Of a DNA stretch of 5,911 nt, positions 1 through 5,911 are shown one piece after another. A program made the position numbers and the translations under genes. The first letter of the stretch is position 1, and each line of letters starts with the position of its first letter. The stretch covers positions 1 to 5,911 of the forward strand of contig DAOUTX010000073.1 of the NCBI GenBank assembly GCA_030668465.1, read 5' to 3'. The notes beneath the pieces were generated by a model. The model did not search any database, was not told the origin of the DNA, and worked only from the letters and a program-made list of their open reading frames with translations. Source of the DNA: Atribacterota bacterium. Its GTDB lineage: Bacteria > Atribacterota > Phoenicimicrobiia > Phoenicimicrobiales > Phoenicimicrobiaceae.

Positions 1-31
1 ATCCCCGAAGACATTTACATTCTTCGGGGAT
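1..31 (-). terminator. Expression-platform hairpin downstream of FMN riboswitch
   Basis: Positions 1-11 and 21-31 are perfect 11-bp inverted repeats (ATCCCCGAAGA on the minus strand) around a 9-nt loop. The hairpin lies 22 nt beyond the 3' end of the aptamer, where the expression platform is expected. It is most likely an intrinsic terminator, but the U-tract that would prove this would lie beyond position 1. It could instead mask a ribosome binding site. Its 5' arm can also pair with the 5' edge of the aptamer, which gives a plausible switching mechanism. Confidence 0.6.
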
Positions 32-53
32 AATATTTATTTAAAATAAATTA

Positions 54-303
54 CTTCTTCTCCCTTCCAGACTTTACTGTCGGCTCTGGCTTTTCACCAG
101 ATCTGTTCGTCACTCAATAAATAATTTAATTTTGAAATTATAATCTTCTAAAAAAATATAAATTATATTTTTTAAAGATCATTGATTTCGTTGAGCGCCG
201 GACTCGTGGACTTATTCAATCATTGAAATAAAACAATAGAAAGAATTTACCACCGGTCGGGAATTGGTTAATTTTTGATTAACCTCACCCTGCCCCGAAA
301 AAG
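54..303 (-). promoter_or_regulatory. FMN riboswitch (RFN element)
   Basis: This is an FMN-sensing aptamer that normally shuts down riboflavin synthesis or transport genes when FMN is abundant. On the minus strand the hallmark blocks appear in order: GGGGCAGGGTGA, AATTCCCGACCGGTGGTA, AAGTCCACGAGTC, a TCTGG/CCAGA stem, GCCGACAGTAAAGTCTGG and GGGAGAAGAAG. P1 closes between 297-303 and 54-60 with 7 pairs, one of them G-U. P3 shows a compensatory change: the consensus GGCGG/CCGC is GGTGG/CCAC here. Oddities are a 19-nt hairpin inserted in the P2 loop (266-284), a long AT-rich variable arm (111-197), and GGAAGG where GGATGG is usual (position 65). The regulated gene is outside the window, downstream of position 1. 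Confidence 0.95.
111..197 (-). other. Variable arm of the FMN riboswitch
   Basis: This is the family's length-variable helix, here about 87 nt and very AT-rich. Three stacked stems can be traced: 191-197 with 111-117 (CGCUCAA with UUGAGUG, one G-U pair), 185-189 with 134-138 (GAAAU with AUUUC), and a terminal stem starting AUCUU/AAGAU (175-179 with 143-147) that continues through A-U pairs. It contains no conserved ligand-contact sequence and is probably a structural extension. Confidence 0.7.
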
Positions 304-331
304 TATAATCTTCAATATTTTATTTTTAGAA

Positions 332-360
332 ATTATATCACTTTTTTATACTCTTTACAA
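332..360 (-). promoter_or_regulatory. Sigma-70-type promoter of the FMN riboswitch transcript
   Basis: On the minus strand a -35 box TTGTAA (355-360) is followed after exactly 17 nt by a perfect -10 box TATAAT (332-337). A TGA just before the -10 box gives an extended -10 (TGN) motif. Transcription would start near 325, leaving about 20 nt before the aptamer's P1 helix. The spacing, the -10 sequence and the position directly upstream of a riboswitch all agree. The start point itself is inferred. Confidence 0.8.
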
Positions 361-368
361 TAAGTAAA

Positions 369-424
369 TTCACCAATTTACCTATTTACCTATTCACCAA
401 TTGACCAATTAGTTAATTAAGTTA
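369..424. repeat. Degenerate 8-bp tandem array (TTNACCNA)
   Basis: Read in steps of 8 from 369, the units are TTCACCAA, TTTACCTA, TTTACCTA, TTCACCAA and TTGACCAA, followed by two decayed units. Five consecutive units fit TTNACCNA. The array starts 9 bp upstream of the riboswitch's -35 box. Its function is unknown. It resembles the other short-period word arrays in this window in style but not in sequence. Confidence 0.75.
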
Positions 425-500
425 GATGGTTTGCAAGTGAATTTGCGATATGTGATATGTAACAAAAAACCTGTTCTTGCAAACTTAGAACTATAATCTT

Positions 501-528
501 ATTACTCATTACGTATTACTCATCACTG
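501..528 (+). repeat. 28-bp intergenic repeat, copy 1
   Basis: This is the first of three equal-length copies (501-528, 3780-3807, 5705-5732), all in the same orientation. They align without gaps, and about 23 of 28 positions are the same in all three. The shared skeleton is ATTACT, then ATTAC, then ATTACTCATC, then C and G. Each copy lies a short distance beyond the stop codon of a minus-strand gene; this one follows the transglycosylase gene. Confidence 0.8.
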
Positions 529-542
529 TATTTTTCTATACA

Positions 543-567
543 CTAAACGCTGTACGCTATACGCTAG
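543..567. repeat. Period-7 word array (TACGCTR), copy A
   Basis: Overlapping ACGCTGT and ACGCTAT words make up this 25-bp stretch. It matches 3812-3836 in direct orientation at 22 of 25 positions. Positions 543-566 are an exact 24-bp inverted match to 3534-3557. It lies 20 bp beyond the stop codon of the transglycosylase gene and immediately after a 28-bp repeat copy. Confidence 0.8.
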
Positions 568-587
568 TTTTATTCACTAAAGACTAT

Positions 588-1517
588 TTAATCAGTAGTT
601 TTAATCTCGTTTTGAACTTCTTCCAAACTAAATCCTCTTAAATTAGCATAATAATCTAATACCTTGTTTACATAATTATCAGGTAATTCCTGGTTGTTGG
701 TTAAGCGTTCTTGTACAGCATAAGGTCCTTGATTGTAAGCTATGACAGCAGTTTTTAAATCATTAAAATCTCTATTTAATATAGATAGATAATATACTCC
801 GATTTGAATGTTTTTAATGGGATCAAACAATGTTTTCTCTGCTCCGTCCCATTTAATACCAATGTTTTCTGCCAATTCCGGAGCTATAAATCTTCTTACC
901 TGACACAATCCATAGGCATAAGAATCTGAAACGGTTTTGGGATCGTAATTGCTTTCTGTTTTTATTATAGCAGTTATTAATAAAGGATTAAAATTATATT
1001 TTACAGCTTCTTCATAAATAGTTTTAGATATCTCATATATAGATTTACTGTCTAAAGTAGAATTATTATTAGAAATTTCCTTTACTGCTTTTGTAATATA
1101 ATATTCTCTTTTAACTTCGTTTGAAATCATTCCGGTTAATTCTTGTAATTGCATATAGACTTCTGTAAATTGATCTCTACCTATTTTAACCTGGCTATAG
1201 AGTTTTATTTCATTAGATAAATTTCCTATTTTATTGATTATCTTCTGGTCCTGTAGGTTTGTGCTTTCAATATATTTCTCTGTTTGTCTACTTAAGTTTT
1301 CCACTTTATTAATTATTTCAACATTCTTTAAGTTTACATTTTCAATATATTTTTCTGCTTGCATGCTTAAGTTATTAACTTTTATCTGCAGATTAATAAA
1401 TAATATAATTATGATACACATAAAAATTATAAATATTAATCCGAGATTTTTGTTAATATTTTCTCTAAACGAATTTGACATATCAACTTTTTCTCCTTTA
1501 ATTTTTGCAGTAGACAT
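588..1517 (-). CDS. Membrane-anchored lytic transglycosylase (SLT domain)
   Basis: This enzyme probably cleaves the MurNAc-GlcNAc bond of peptidoglycan outside the membrane. The 309-aa protein has a short cytoplasmic N-terminus, one transmembrane anchor (about 25-45), a helical coiled-coil stalk containing two 25-residue repeats (47-71 and 72-96) plus a partial third, and a C-terminal SLT domain (about 163-292). Visible SLT motifs are the catalytic Glu188 in IIKTESNYDP, YAYGLCQV (200-207) and AYNQGP (260-265). The second motif reads GLCQV where GLMQ is usual. The ATG is supported by AGGAGG 7 nt upstream. The gene starts 45 nt after metG and is probably cotranscribed with it. The family call is secure; the exact subfamily and physiological role are not. 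Confidence 0.88.
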   Translation of the reverse strand: MSTAKIKGEKVDMSNSFRENINKNLGLIFIIFMCIIIILFINLQIKVNNLSMQAEKYIENVNLKNVEIINKVENLSRQTEKYIESTNLQDQKIINKIGNLSNEIKLYSQVKIGRDQFTEVYMQLQELTGMISNEVKREYYITKAVKEISNNNSTLDSKSIYEISKTIYEEAVKYNFNPLLITAIIKTESNYDPKTVSDSYAYGLCQVRRFIAPELAENIGIKWDGAEKTLFDPIKNIQIGVYYLSILNRDFNDLKTAVIAYNQGPYAVQERLTNNQELPDNYVNKVLDYYANLRGFSLEEVQNEIKTTD

Positions 1518-1523
1518 AAATAT

Positions 1524-1530
1524 CCCTCCT
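1524..1530 (-). promoter_or_regulatory. Strong ribosome binding site of the transglycosylase gene
   Basis: AGGAGGG on the minus strand, 6-7 nt before the ATG at 1517, is a near-perfect Shine-Dalgarno sequence. It fixes this start over the later in-frame Met13. It is the strongest such site among the genes visible here. Confidence 0.85.
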
Positions 1531-1562
1531 TAGGGTATTTTTTTTAGGATTGGTAATTTAAT

Positions 1563-3482
1563 TTATTGTATTTTACTACCTTCAGTTATATCTTTATCTA
1601 TAGTTAATAAAACTACATTATCTTTATCAACTGCTGCTAAAAGCATGCCTTGAGATTCTATCCCTCTAAGCTTCACAGATTGTAAATTGGTTACTATTAC
1701 TATTTTCTTCCCCAATATTTCTTCTGCAGAGTAATGCTTTTTTACTCCGGCTACAATAGTTCTTTTTTCATCTCCCAGAGTAACTTCCAATTTGAGTAAT
1801 TTATCTGTTCCTTGTACTTCTTCTGCAGTAATAACTTTTCCTACTCTTAAATCAATTTTTTTAAATTCATCGTAAGATATGATGTTAACTTTATCTTCTT
1901 TTACCTCTTTTGGATCTTTCTTTTTAGTATCAATCCTGGGAAATATTATTTTCCCCGGCTTAACCAGAATTCCTGATTGTAATTTTCCCCAAGAAGCATC
2001 TTCATCCAACCTTATTTTTTCTAAATCACTTTCTAATCCTAACTGTTCCCAAATTTCATTTGCTTTTAGCGGCATAAAAGGATAAATTAAAATAGTGGAT
2101 AGGCGTATAGATTCAGCCAAATTATATAGAATATTAGACAATCTTTCCTTTTGTGAGCTATCGCGCCCTAATATCCAGGGCTCTGTTTGATCAATATATT
2201 TATTAGTTCTTCTTATAAATTGCCAGATAGTTTCTAAGGCTGCGTTTAAAGCTAAATTATTCATTTGAGTATAATACTTTTTTATAGTTTTTAAAGCATA
2301 ATTTTCTAACCCTACATCATGCTCTTCTTTTTTTATCCCTGGCTGAGGAATTTTTTTATTAAAGTATTGGGTAATCATTGCTACAGTTCTACTTACTAAA
2401 TTCCCCAAATCATTAGCCAGGTCATAATTTATTCTTTTGATTAATAAATCCTTAGAAAAATTACCATCCCGACCAAAGGAAACCTCTCTCATTAAAAAAT
2501 ATCTAAAGGCATCGGCACCAAATTCCTCTACCATTTTACAAGGATCTACTACATTCCCCGTAGATTTTGACATTTTTTCTCCCTCTATAGTCCACCAACC
2601 ATGAGCAAAGACCATTCGGGGAAGTTCAATACCAGCTGCCATTAACATGGTAAACCAGATAACGGTATGAAATCTCAGTATATCTTTTCCAACAAGATGA
2701 ACATCTGCCGGCCAATATTTCTCAAATTTTTCATTATCTATATTATATCCTGCTACTGTAATGTAATTTAATAAAGCGTCATACCAGACATAAATTACAT
2801 GATTATTATCAAAAGGGACATCTATGCCCCATTTTAGACTTTTTTTTGTTCTGGTTATGCTTTGGTCTTTAAGGCCCCCCTTCATAAAACTTATAATTTC
2901 ATTTCTTCTTGATTTCGGTTGAATGCATTGAGTATTTTTTTCAAAATATGATAATATCTGGTCTTGATATTTTGACATTTTGAAGAAATAACTTTCTTCC
3001 TTTATCTTTTCTATCTTCCTCCCACAAGTAGGACATGTTTCATCCGTCAACTGAGTCTCAGTCCAAAATGTCTCACAAGGCACGCAATACCAACCCTCAT
3101 ATTCGCCTTTGTAAATATCACCTTTTTCATATAATTTATTAAATATTTCTTGAACTACTTTAATATGTCTTGGTTCGGTTGTACGTATAAAATCATCATA
3201 TTTTATATTTAATAAGGGCCAAAGATTTTTAAATTTTAATACCACCTTATCTGCTAGCTCCAATGGAGTTAAATTTACCATTTCTGCTGAACGAGCAATC
3301 TTTTGACCATGCTCATCTGTACCGGTAGAAAAAAGAACATCATATCCGGAGAGTTTTTTATATCTGGCTATAACATCTGCGGCTATAGTGGTATAGGCAT
3401 GCCCGATATGTGGCACATCATTAACATAATAGATAGGAGTAGTTATATAAAATGTTTTTTCAGATTTATTATTTTCTTTCAT
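1563..3482 (-). CDS. metG: Methionyl-tRNA synthetase
   Basis: MetG charges tRNA(Met) with methionine using ATP, a cytoplasmic reaction needed for both initiation and elongation. The 639-aa protein carries the class I signatures HIGH (25-28) and KMSKS (303-307). It has a single zinc knuckle with Cys133, Cys136, Cys150 and Cys153. The anticodon-binding helical domain follows, with the RRTNKYIDQTEPW block at about 424-436. A C-terminal EMAP-II/Trbp-like tRNA-binding domain (about 537-639, starting near YDEFKKIDLRVGKV) completes the long form typical of Firmicutes and many other bacteria. The ATG has AAAGGTG 7 nt upstream. The domain set looks complete. It is separated from rsmI by 350 bp of repeats and is followed closely by the transglycosylase gene. 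Confidence 0.98.
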   Translation of the reverse strand: MKENNKSEKTFYITTPIYYVNDVPHIGHAYTTIAADVIARYKKLSGYDVLFSTGTDEHGQKIARSAEMVNLTPLELADKVVLKFKNLWPLLNIKYDDFIRTTEPRHIKVVQEIFNKLYEKGDIYKGEYEGWYCVPCETFWTETQLTDETCPTCGRKIEKIKEESYFFKMSKYQDQILSYFEKNTQCIQPKSRRNEIISFMKGGLKDQSITRTKKSLKWGIDVPFDNNHVIYVWYDALLNYITVAGYNIDNEKFEKYWPADVHLVGKDILRFHTVIWFTMLMAAGIELPRMVFAHGWWTIEGEKMSKSTGNVVDPCKMVEEFGADAFRYFLMREVSFGRDGNFSKDLLIKRINYDLANDLGNLVSRTVAMITQYFNKKIPQPGIKKEEHDVGLENYALKTIKKYYTQMNNLALNAALETIWQFIRRTNKYIDQTEPWILGRDSSQKERLSNILYNLAESIRLSTILIYPFMPLKANEIWEQLGLESDLEKIRLDEDASWGKLQSGILVKPGKIIFPRIDTKKKDPKEVKEDKVNIISYDEFKKIDLRVGKVITAEEVQGTDKLLKLEVTLGDEKRTIVAGVKKHYSAEEILGKKIVIVTNLQSVKLRGIESQGMLLAAVDKDNVVLLTIDKDITEGSKIQ

Positions 3483-3489
3483 TATAATT

Positions 3490-3496
3490 CACCTTT
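3490..3496 (-). promoter_or_regulatory. metG: Ribosome binding site of metG
   Basis: AAAGGTG on the minus strand, 7 nt before the ATG at 3482, supports this start. The protein begins about 24 residues before HIGH, as expected for MetG. Confidence 0.7.
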
Positions 3497-3500
3497 CTTT

Positions 3501-3564
3501 TATCGCATATCGTATATCGTATTATATAGCGTATAGCGTATAGCGTACAGCGTTTAGCGTATAG
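3501..3564. repeat. Period-7 word array, copy B, upstream of metG
   Basis: On the plus strand the array drifts from TATCGCA/TATCGTA words into GTATAGC words. It is the longest of the arrays. Positions 3534-3557 are an exact inverted copy of 543-566. It ends 18 bp before the metG start codon and probably forms most of the metG 5' leader or promoter. Confidence 0.85.
3521..3526 (-). promoter_or_regulatory. metG: Possible -10 box of metG
   Basis: TATAAT occurs on the minus strand inside the period-7 array, 38 bp upstream of the start codon. The hexamer 17 nt further upstream (TGTACG, 3544-3549) is a poor -35 match. The surrounding TATATAATACG also occurs upstream of the trmN6-family gene. This is a candidate only, because the array is rich in TATA-like words. 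Confidence 0.25.
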
Positions 3565-3637
3565 GAAAAATCATCCTGTACAACATGCTATCTACTTCTT
3601 TTAATAAATTTTTAATATCATTTCTTATCTCTTTTTG
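3554..3637 (-). pseudogene. Possible short gene remnant between two repeats
   Basis: A minus-strand frame reads 27 residues, including KNLLKEVDSMLYRMIF, and ends at a TAA inside the period-7 array. It has an in-frame TGA directly upstream, within the edge of the palindromic element at 3635. The composition looks protein-like and amphipathic, but it is short and AT-rich, so chance is a serious alternative. No family is recognised. If real, it is the tail of a gene cut off by insertion of the palindromic element. Confidence 0.15.
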
Positions 3638-3720
3638 TCATTCGCATGAAAACGGGAATTTATCTTCTAATTTTAATCTTCACCCCTAGATTCCAGCGCT
3701 CGCGGGAATGACAGTGGGTG
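3635..3720. mobile_element. Decayed palindromic MITE-like element
   Basis: The imperfect terminal inverted repeats at 3635-3659 and 3690-3714 match at 17 of 25 positions and read TTGTCATTC inward and GAATGACAG outward. The right half is also a small hairpin (ATTCC/GGAAT inside CACCC/GGGTG, 3681-3720). The words GTCATTCCCGCG and GGAATCTAG resemble palindromic repeats widespread in bacterial intergenic DNA, here degraded by mutation. It encodes nothing and would depend on an outside transposase. Confidence 0.5.
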
Positions 3721-3779
3721 GTAGTTTTATGCTTTTCACTTTGTATTTTTCGCTATTTTACTGTACTTTATTTCTATTT

Positions 3780-3807
3780 ATTACTTATTACATATTACTC
3801 ATCACCG
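3780..3807 (+). repeat. 28-bp intergenic repeat, copy 2
   Basis: This copy lies just beyond the 3' end of rsmI and aligns without gaps to 501-528 and 5705-5732. Only 4 bp separate it from the period-7 array that runs into the rsmI stop codon. Confidence 0.8.
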
Positions 3808-3811
3808 CATC

Positions 3812-3836
3812 CTCTACGCTGTACGCTATCCGCTAG
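3812..3836. repeat. Period-7 word array, copy C, overlapping the rsmI stop
   Basis: The array matches 543-567 in the same orientation at 22 of 25 positions. Its CTAG end supplies the TAG stop codon of rsmI (3833-3835), so the repeat reaches into the gene. Confidence 0.8.
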
Positions 3837-4696
3837 TCCTTCATTTCCAATAATTTTTTGTATATCAGATTCTTTGGAATATTTAATTTTTCCTGAGCAA
3901 TTTTTATTATATCTTTATTTGAATAACCCTGGTTTTTGAGTTTATTCAGGCATCCTTCAATTATACATTCTTTTATTAAAAAATCTATAGCATCATTTCC
4001 TTTTTTCTTAATTCTCCCCTGAACGATCAGAGTAATTTCACCTTTTATCTCTTTTGTGCTAATTTCTGTTAGAACCTGACTCAGTTTTCCTCTAATTACC
4101 TCTTCGTACATCTTGGTCAACTCGCGAGCTATAACAATTCTTCTCTCTCCCCATATTTCCAACATATCTTTAAGGGCTCTTTTCAGCCTATGCGGGGTTT
4201 CATAAAAAATAATGGTTCTCTCTTCATTTTCTATACTCTTAAAATATCTCTTCCTCTCTTTGATTTTTCGAGGTAAAAAGCCCTCAAAAACAAATTTATC
4301 GGTAGGCAATCCTGATACAACTAAAGCAGTTATCAGTGCTGAAACACCGGGTACAGGAATGATTTTTATATTATTTTTTAAAGCTAAATTTACCAATACA
4401 TACCCAGGATCGGAAATTCCCGGCATACCTGCATCGGATACCAGGGCAATGTCCTGACCATTTTTTAATATTTCTACCAGATGGGGAGCTTTTATAAATT
4501 TATTATATTCATAGTAGCTTGAAACTTTTGTATTTATCTGGAAATGATTCAATAATTTTTTTGTATGTCTGGTATCTTCAGCCGCAATTAATTTTACCTT
4601 TTTTAAAATCTTTAAAGCCCTTAAAGTAATGTCTTCTAAATTCCCTATAGGCGTCCCGCAAATGTATAAAATTCCCTCTGTTTTATTTTTATTCAA
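3833..4696 (-). CDS. rsmI: 16S rRNA (cytidine-1402-2'-O)-methyltransferase RsmI
   Basis: RsmI uses S-adenosylmethionine to methylate the ribose of C1402 in the decoding centre of 16S rRNA. The 287-aa protein has the full tetrapyrrole-methylase-like set: TPIGNLEDIT (15-24), AEDTRHTKKLL (39-49), SDAGMPGISDPG (87-98), PVPGVSALITAL (114-125), GFLPRK (139-144), FYETPHR (164-170) and ARELTKMYEEVIRG (190-203). The C-terminal helical tail is also present. The start is an unusual TTG, 6 nt after the stop of the methyltransferase gene. No ATG lies between it and the conserved core, and only a distant GGAG (14 nt) precedes it, so translational coupling is likely. The TAG stop lies inside a period-7 repeat array. 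Confidence 0.97.
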   Translation of the reverse strand: MNKNKTEGILYICGTPIGNLEDITLRALKILKKVKLIAAEDTRHTKKLLNHFQINTKVSSYYEYNKFIKAPHLVEILKNGQDIALVSDAGMPGISDPGYVLVNLALKNNIKIIPVPGVSALITALVVSGLPTDKFVFEGFLPRKIKERKRYFKSIENEERTIIFYETPHRLKRALKDMLEIWGERRIVIARELTKMYEEVIRGKLSQVLTEISTKEIKGEITLIVQGRIKKKGNDAIDFLIKECIIEGCLNKLKNQGYSNKDIIKIAQEKLNIPKNLIYKKLLEMKD

Positions 4697-4702
4697 AATT
4701 AA

Positions 4703-5413
4703 TTACTTTTCTCCATTTTTTTCGTTAGAATTAAGGAATATAGGGTCTTCGATTTTTAATTCTTCTTTCCCGCTTTTTATTCCTTCTAATAATACAAGAT
4801 TCGCATTTTCTCCTGGCCGAGGATGAATAAATTTAATAACCTTTGGTTCAATGCCATATTTTTTTAAAGCTATTACTAATTTTATTAGTTTGGCACTTCT
4901 ATAGATTAAATAAATTCTTCCTTTATTTTTTAGCAAATAATTACTTACTGAAATTATGTCCTCTATATCACCTTTTATTTCGTGCCGGGCAATGGCTCTA
5001 CTACTCAAAGGGTTAATCTTTCCATGTCCCAGAGAAATATAAGGAGGGTTACTAACCACTACATCGAATTGCTGGTTTTTAAAAATATTTTTTAGGTTTC
5101 TGAAATCCTCTTGAATTATATTTATACCATTTTGTAATTTATTTAATTCTACGCTTCTTTTGGCCATATCCGCTAAATCTTTTTGTATCTCAACTCCATA
5201 AATAGATAATCCTTTTCTTTTACCAAATAATAGTAGAGGAATTATTCCAGAACCAGTACCCAAGTCGATAATTTTTTCATAGTTTTTAATTCTAATAAAA
5301 TTAAGCAGTAAAATAGAATCCACCGAAAAACGGTATGAATCACTTGCTTGGATGATTTTTAGTCTTTTATCTCCTAGCTCTTCGATTTTTTCATTATTAT
5401 TTATTTTAATCAT
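4703..5413 (-). CDS. trmN6: tRNA1(Val) A37 N6-methyltransferase family (TrmN6/YabB)
   Basis: This is an S-adenosylmethionine-dependent N6-adenine methyltransferase, probably acting on A37 of a tRNA. The 236-aa protein shows FSVDSILL (29-36), motif I DLGTGSG (50-56), the acidic EIQ (75-77), ED (102-103) and the catalytic NPPY (122-125). The conserved C-terminal block HPRPGENANLVLLEG (197-211) separates this family from PrmC. The order upstream of rsmI matches B. subtilis yabB-yabC. An in-frame TAA lies 9 nt upstream of the ATG, so no longer start is possible. No clear Shine-Dalgarno sequence precedes it. The exact tRNA substrate is inferred from the family. Confidence 0.88.
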   Translation of the reverse strand: MIKINNNEKIEELGDKRLKIIQASDSYRFSVDSILLLNFIRIKNYEKIIDLGTGSGIIPLLLFGKRKGLSIYGVEIQKDLADMAKRSVELNKLQNGINIIQEDFRNLKNIFKNQQFDVVVSNPPYISLGHGKINPLSSRAIARHEIKGDIEDIISVSNYLLKNKGRIYLIYRSAKLIKLVIALKKYGIEPKVIKFIHPRPGENANLVLLEGIKSGKEELKIEDPIFLNSNEKNGEK

Positions 5414-5449
5414 ATTTTTATATTATTCACTATATTGTTTGTCTGCCGT

Positions 5450-5455
5450 ATTATA
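5450..5455 (-). promoter_or_regulatory. Possible -10 box of the trmN6-rsmI unit
   Basis: TATAAT lies on the minus strand 37 bp before the start codon, in TATATAATACG, a context shared with the metG upstream region. The hexamer 17 nt upstream (TTCGTT) keeps only the leading TT of a -35 box. A separate promoter is plausible because 367 bp separate this gene from the one before. Confidence 0.3.
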
Positions 5456-5459
5456 TAAA

Positions 5460-5508
5460 GCTAAAAATTTAAAACGAAAAACTAAAAATCATAACTCAAA
5501 ATTCAAAA
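5460..5508. repeat. Degenerate AT-rich word array
   Basis: Variants of the words CTAAAAAT, AACTCAAAA and TTCAAAAC follow each other with a loose period of about 9-11. It is simple-sequence-like and could arise by slippage. It overlaps the region where a -35 box for the trmN6-family gene would be. Confidence 0.4.
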
Positions 5509-5539
5509 CTTTTTTGTATAAAGTATTAGTTTTATTGTA

Positions 5540-5555
5540 GTCGGATTTATCCGAC
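5540..5555. repeat. 16-bp palindrome GTCGGAT-TT-ATCCGAC
   Basis: The perfect 7-bp arms surround a 2-nt centre. Followed by CC, it resembles GGGTCGGAT-type intergenic palindromes. It is the first of a cluster of hairpin units up to 5698. No T-tract follows directly, so it is not a good terminator. Confidence 0.6.
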
Positions 5556-5579
5556 CCAAGTATTTTTAAAATTTTTATG

Positions 5580-5602
5580 GGGGTTTCGATGAATTAAACC
5601 CC
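5580..5602. repeat. Hairpin GGGGTTT/AAACCCC
   Basis: Seven-base perfect arms (5580-5586 and 5596-5602) flank a CGATGAATT loop. The loop shares ATGAATT with the palindrome 35 bp away, which suggests a related modular family. Confidence 0.55.
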
Positions 5603-5622
5603 TTGCTCACGGTTTTTATGAT

Positions 5623-5705
5623 TTTGTAGGGGCACAATGAATTGTGCCCTCCCTGTTTTATCGTCTTTTGTTTGCCTTGGGCACGATGCATCGTGCCCCT
5701 ACAAA
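5623..5705. mobile_element. 83-bp MITE-like element with terminal inverted repeats
   Basis: The ends 5623-5639 and 5689-5705 are 17-bp inverted repeats with one mismatch (TTTGTAGGGGCAC outer part). Each end also forms its own hairpin: GGGCACAAT-GA-ATTGTGCCC (5630-5649) and a perfect 20-bp palindrome centred between GATG and CATC (5679-5698). It has no coding capacity. Such structures are typical of non-autonomous elements mobilised by an outside transposase. I see no clear target-site duplication. Confidence 0.6.
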
Positions 5706-5732
5706 TTACTAATTACACATTACTCATCGCTG
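5705..5732 (+). repeat. 28-bp intergenic repeat, copy 3
   Basis: This copy starts at the last base of the MITE-like element and lies beyond the 3' end of the PSP1-like gene. It aligns without gaps to 501-528 and 3780-3807. Confidence 0.8.
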
Positions 5733-5740
5733 TTCTTGTT

Positions 5741-5774
5741 CGCGATACTCGATACGCAATACGCGATACGATAC
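5741..5774. repeat. Period-7-like word array (CGATACG), copy D
   Basis: Words CGATACT, CGATACG, CAATACG and CGATACG follow one another. It is the CGATA flavour of the arrays seen near 543, 3501 and 3812, and it resembles the 3501-3520 part of copy B in inverted orientation. It ends 6 bp from the stop codon of the gene at 5781. Confidence 0.65.
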
Positions 5775-5780
5775 ACTAAA

Positions 5781-5911
5781 TCATTTATTATCATTATTTT
5801 TTGCACTTTTATTTTTTATTAAGAGTTCTCCGAATTCTTCTTCGGGTATTTTAATTCTTTTCTTAATTCCACCGTCAGCTTCTAATTCAGCTACAACATA
5901 TTTTTTTAACA
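5781..5911 (-). CDS. C-terminal end of a probable PSP1/RicT-like protein (partial)
   Basis: The last 42 codons of a minus-strand gene enter the window and end at TGA. The visible tail contains YVVAELEADGGIKKRIKIP, then EEEFGELL and a Lys/Asn-rich end. The strand-like VVAELEADGG block resembles the C-terminal end of PSP1-domain proteins (RicT/YaaT), which in B. subtilis act in a complex affecting RNA processing and development. The position two genes upstream of rsmI and just before a yabB homologue fits, because yaaT sits there in B. subtilis. The fragment is too short for a firm family call, and any protein with a beta-rich C-terminus remains possible. A coding end here is more certain than its name. 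Confidence 0.5.
   Translation of the reverse strand, partial: LKKYVVAELEADGGIKKRIKIPEEEFGELLIKNKSAKNNDNK

Larger units (their letters stand above)
361..587. other. Repeat-rich non-coding region between the transglycosylase gene and the riboswitch promoter
   Basis: No gene is visible here. The stretch holds an 8-bp-period degenerate tandem array (369-424), a 9-bp inverted repeat GTTTGCAAG/CTTGCAAAC (429-437 and 476-484), a small GATATGT duplication (446-459), one copy of the 28-bp repeat (501-528) and a period-7 TACGCTG-type array (543-567). I see no convincing intrinsic terminator for the transglycosylase transcript. Confidence 0.7.
3483..3832. other. Repeat-rich non-coding region between rsmI and metG
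   Basis: The 350-bp gap holds a period-7 array (3501-3564), a possible gene remnant (3554-3637), a decayed palindromic element (3635-3720), a 28-bp repeat (3780-3807) and a second period-7 array running into the rsmI stop codon (3812-3836). I see no clear intrinsic terminator for rsmI and only a weak promoter candidate for metG. Open plus-strand frames here are made of repeat words and look spurious. Confidence 0.7.
5414..5780. other. Repeat-rich non-coding region upstream of the trmN6-family gene
   Basis: The 367-bp gap holds an AT-rich word array (5460-5508), a 16-bp palindrome (5540-5555), a GGGGTTT/AAACCCC hairpin (5580-5602), a MITE-like element (5623-5705), a 28-bp repeat (5705-5732) and a period-7-like array (5741-5774). 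Open frames crossing it, such as the plus-strand one from 5637, begin inside a palindrome and are built of repeat words. Confidence 0.7.

Overview
This is a strongly AT-rich bacterial window in which every recognisable gene lies on the minus strand, so transcription runs from position 5911 towards 1. In that order it holds: the 3' end of a probable PSP1/RicT-type gene (5781-5911, cut by the window), a TrmN6-family tRNA adenine methyltransferase (4703-5413), rsmI 16S rRNA methyltransferase (3833-4696), metG methionyl-tRNA synthetase (1563-3482), a membrane-anchored lytic transglycosylase (588-1517), and a promoter plus FMN riboswitch (about 54-360). The riboswitch controls a gene lying beyond position 1, presumably for riboflavin synthesis or uptake.

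The order PSP1 - trmN6 - rsmI - metG - muralytic enzyme resembles the Bacillus subtilis yaaT-yabA-yabB-yazA-yabC-abrB-metS-yabD-yabE neighbourhood. The FMN riboswitch also fits a Firmicutes-like or deep-branching low-GC bacterium. The intergenic DNA is unusual. It is filled with short degenerate tandem words, palindromes and MITE-like pieces, a style I associate from memory with uncultivated lineages such as Atribacterota or Omnitrophota. That assignment is a guess. TGA is used as a normal stop.

Region by region: 1-360 is a complete promoter-aptamer-hairpin regulatory unit. 361-587 is repeat-rich non-coding DNA. 588-3482 is a likely metG-transglycosylase transcription unit. 3483-3832 is non-coding, with a period-7 array, a degraded palindromic element, a possible gene remnant and a 28-bp repeat. 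3833-5413 is a tight trmN6-rsmI pair. 5414-5780 is non-coding, with AT words, three palindromes, a MITE-like element and another 28-bp repeat copy.

The protein genes serve translation (tRNA and rRNA modification, tRNA charging) and cell-wall turnover. I found no defence or mobile-gene system. The most interesting signals are a riboswitch whose P2 loop is split by an extra hairpin, and a composite repeat that recurs just downstream of three different genes.
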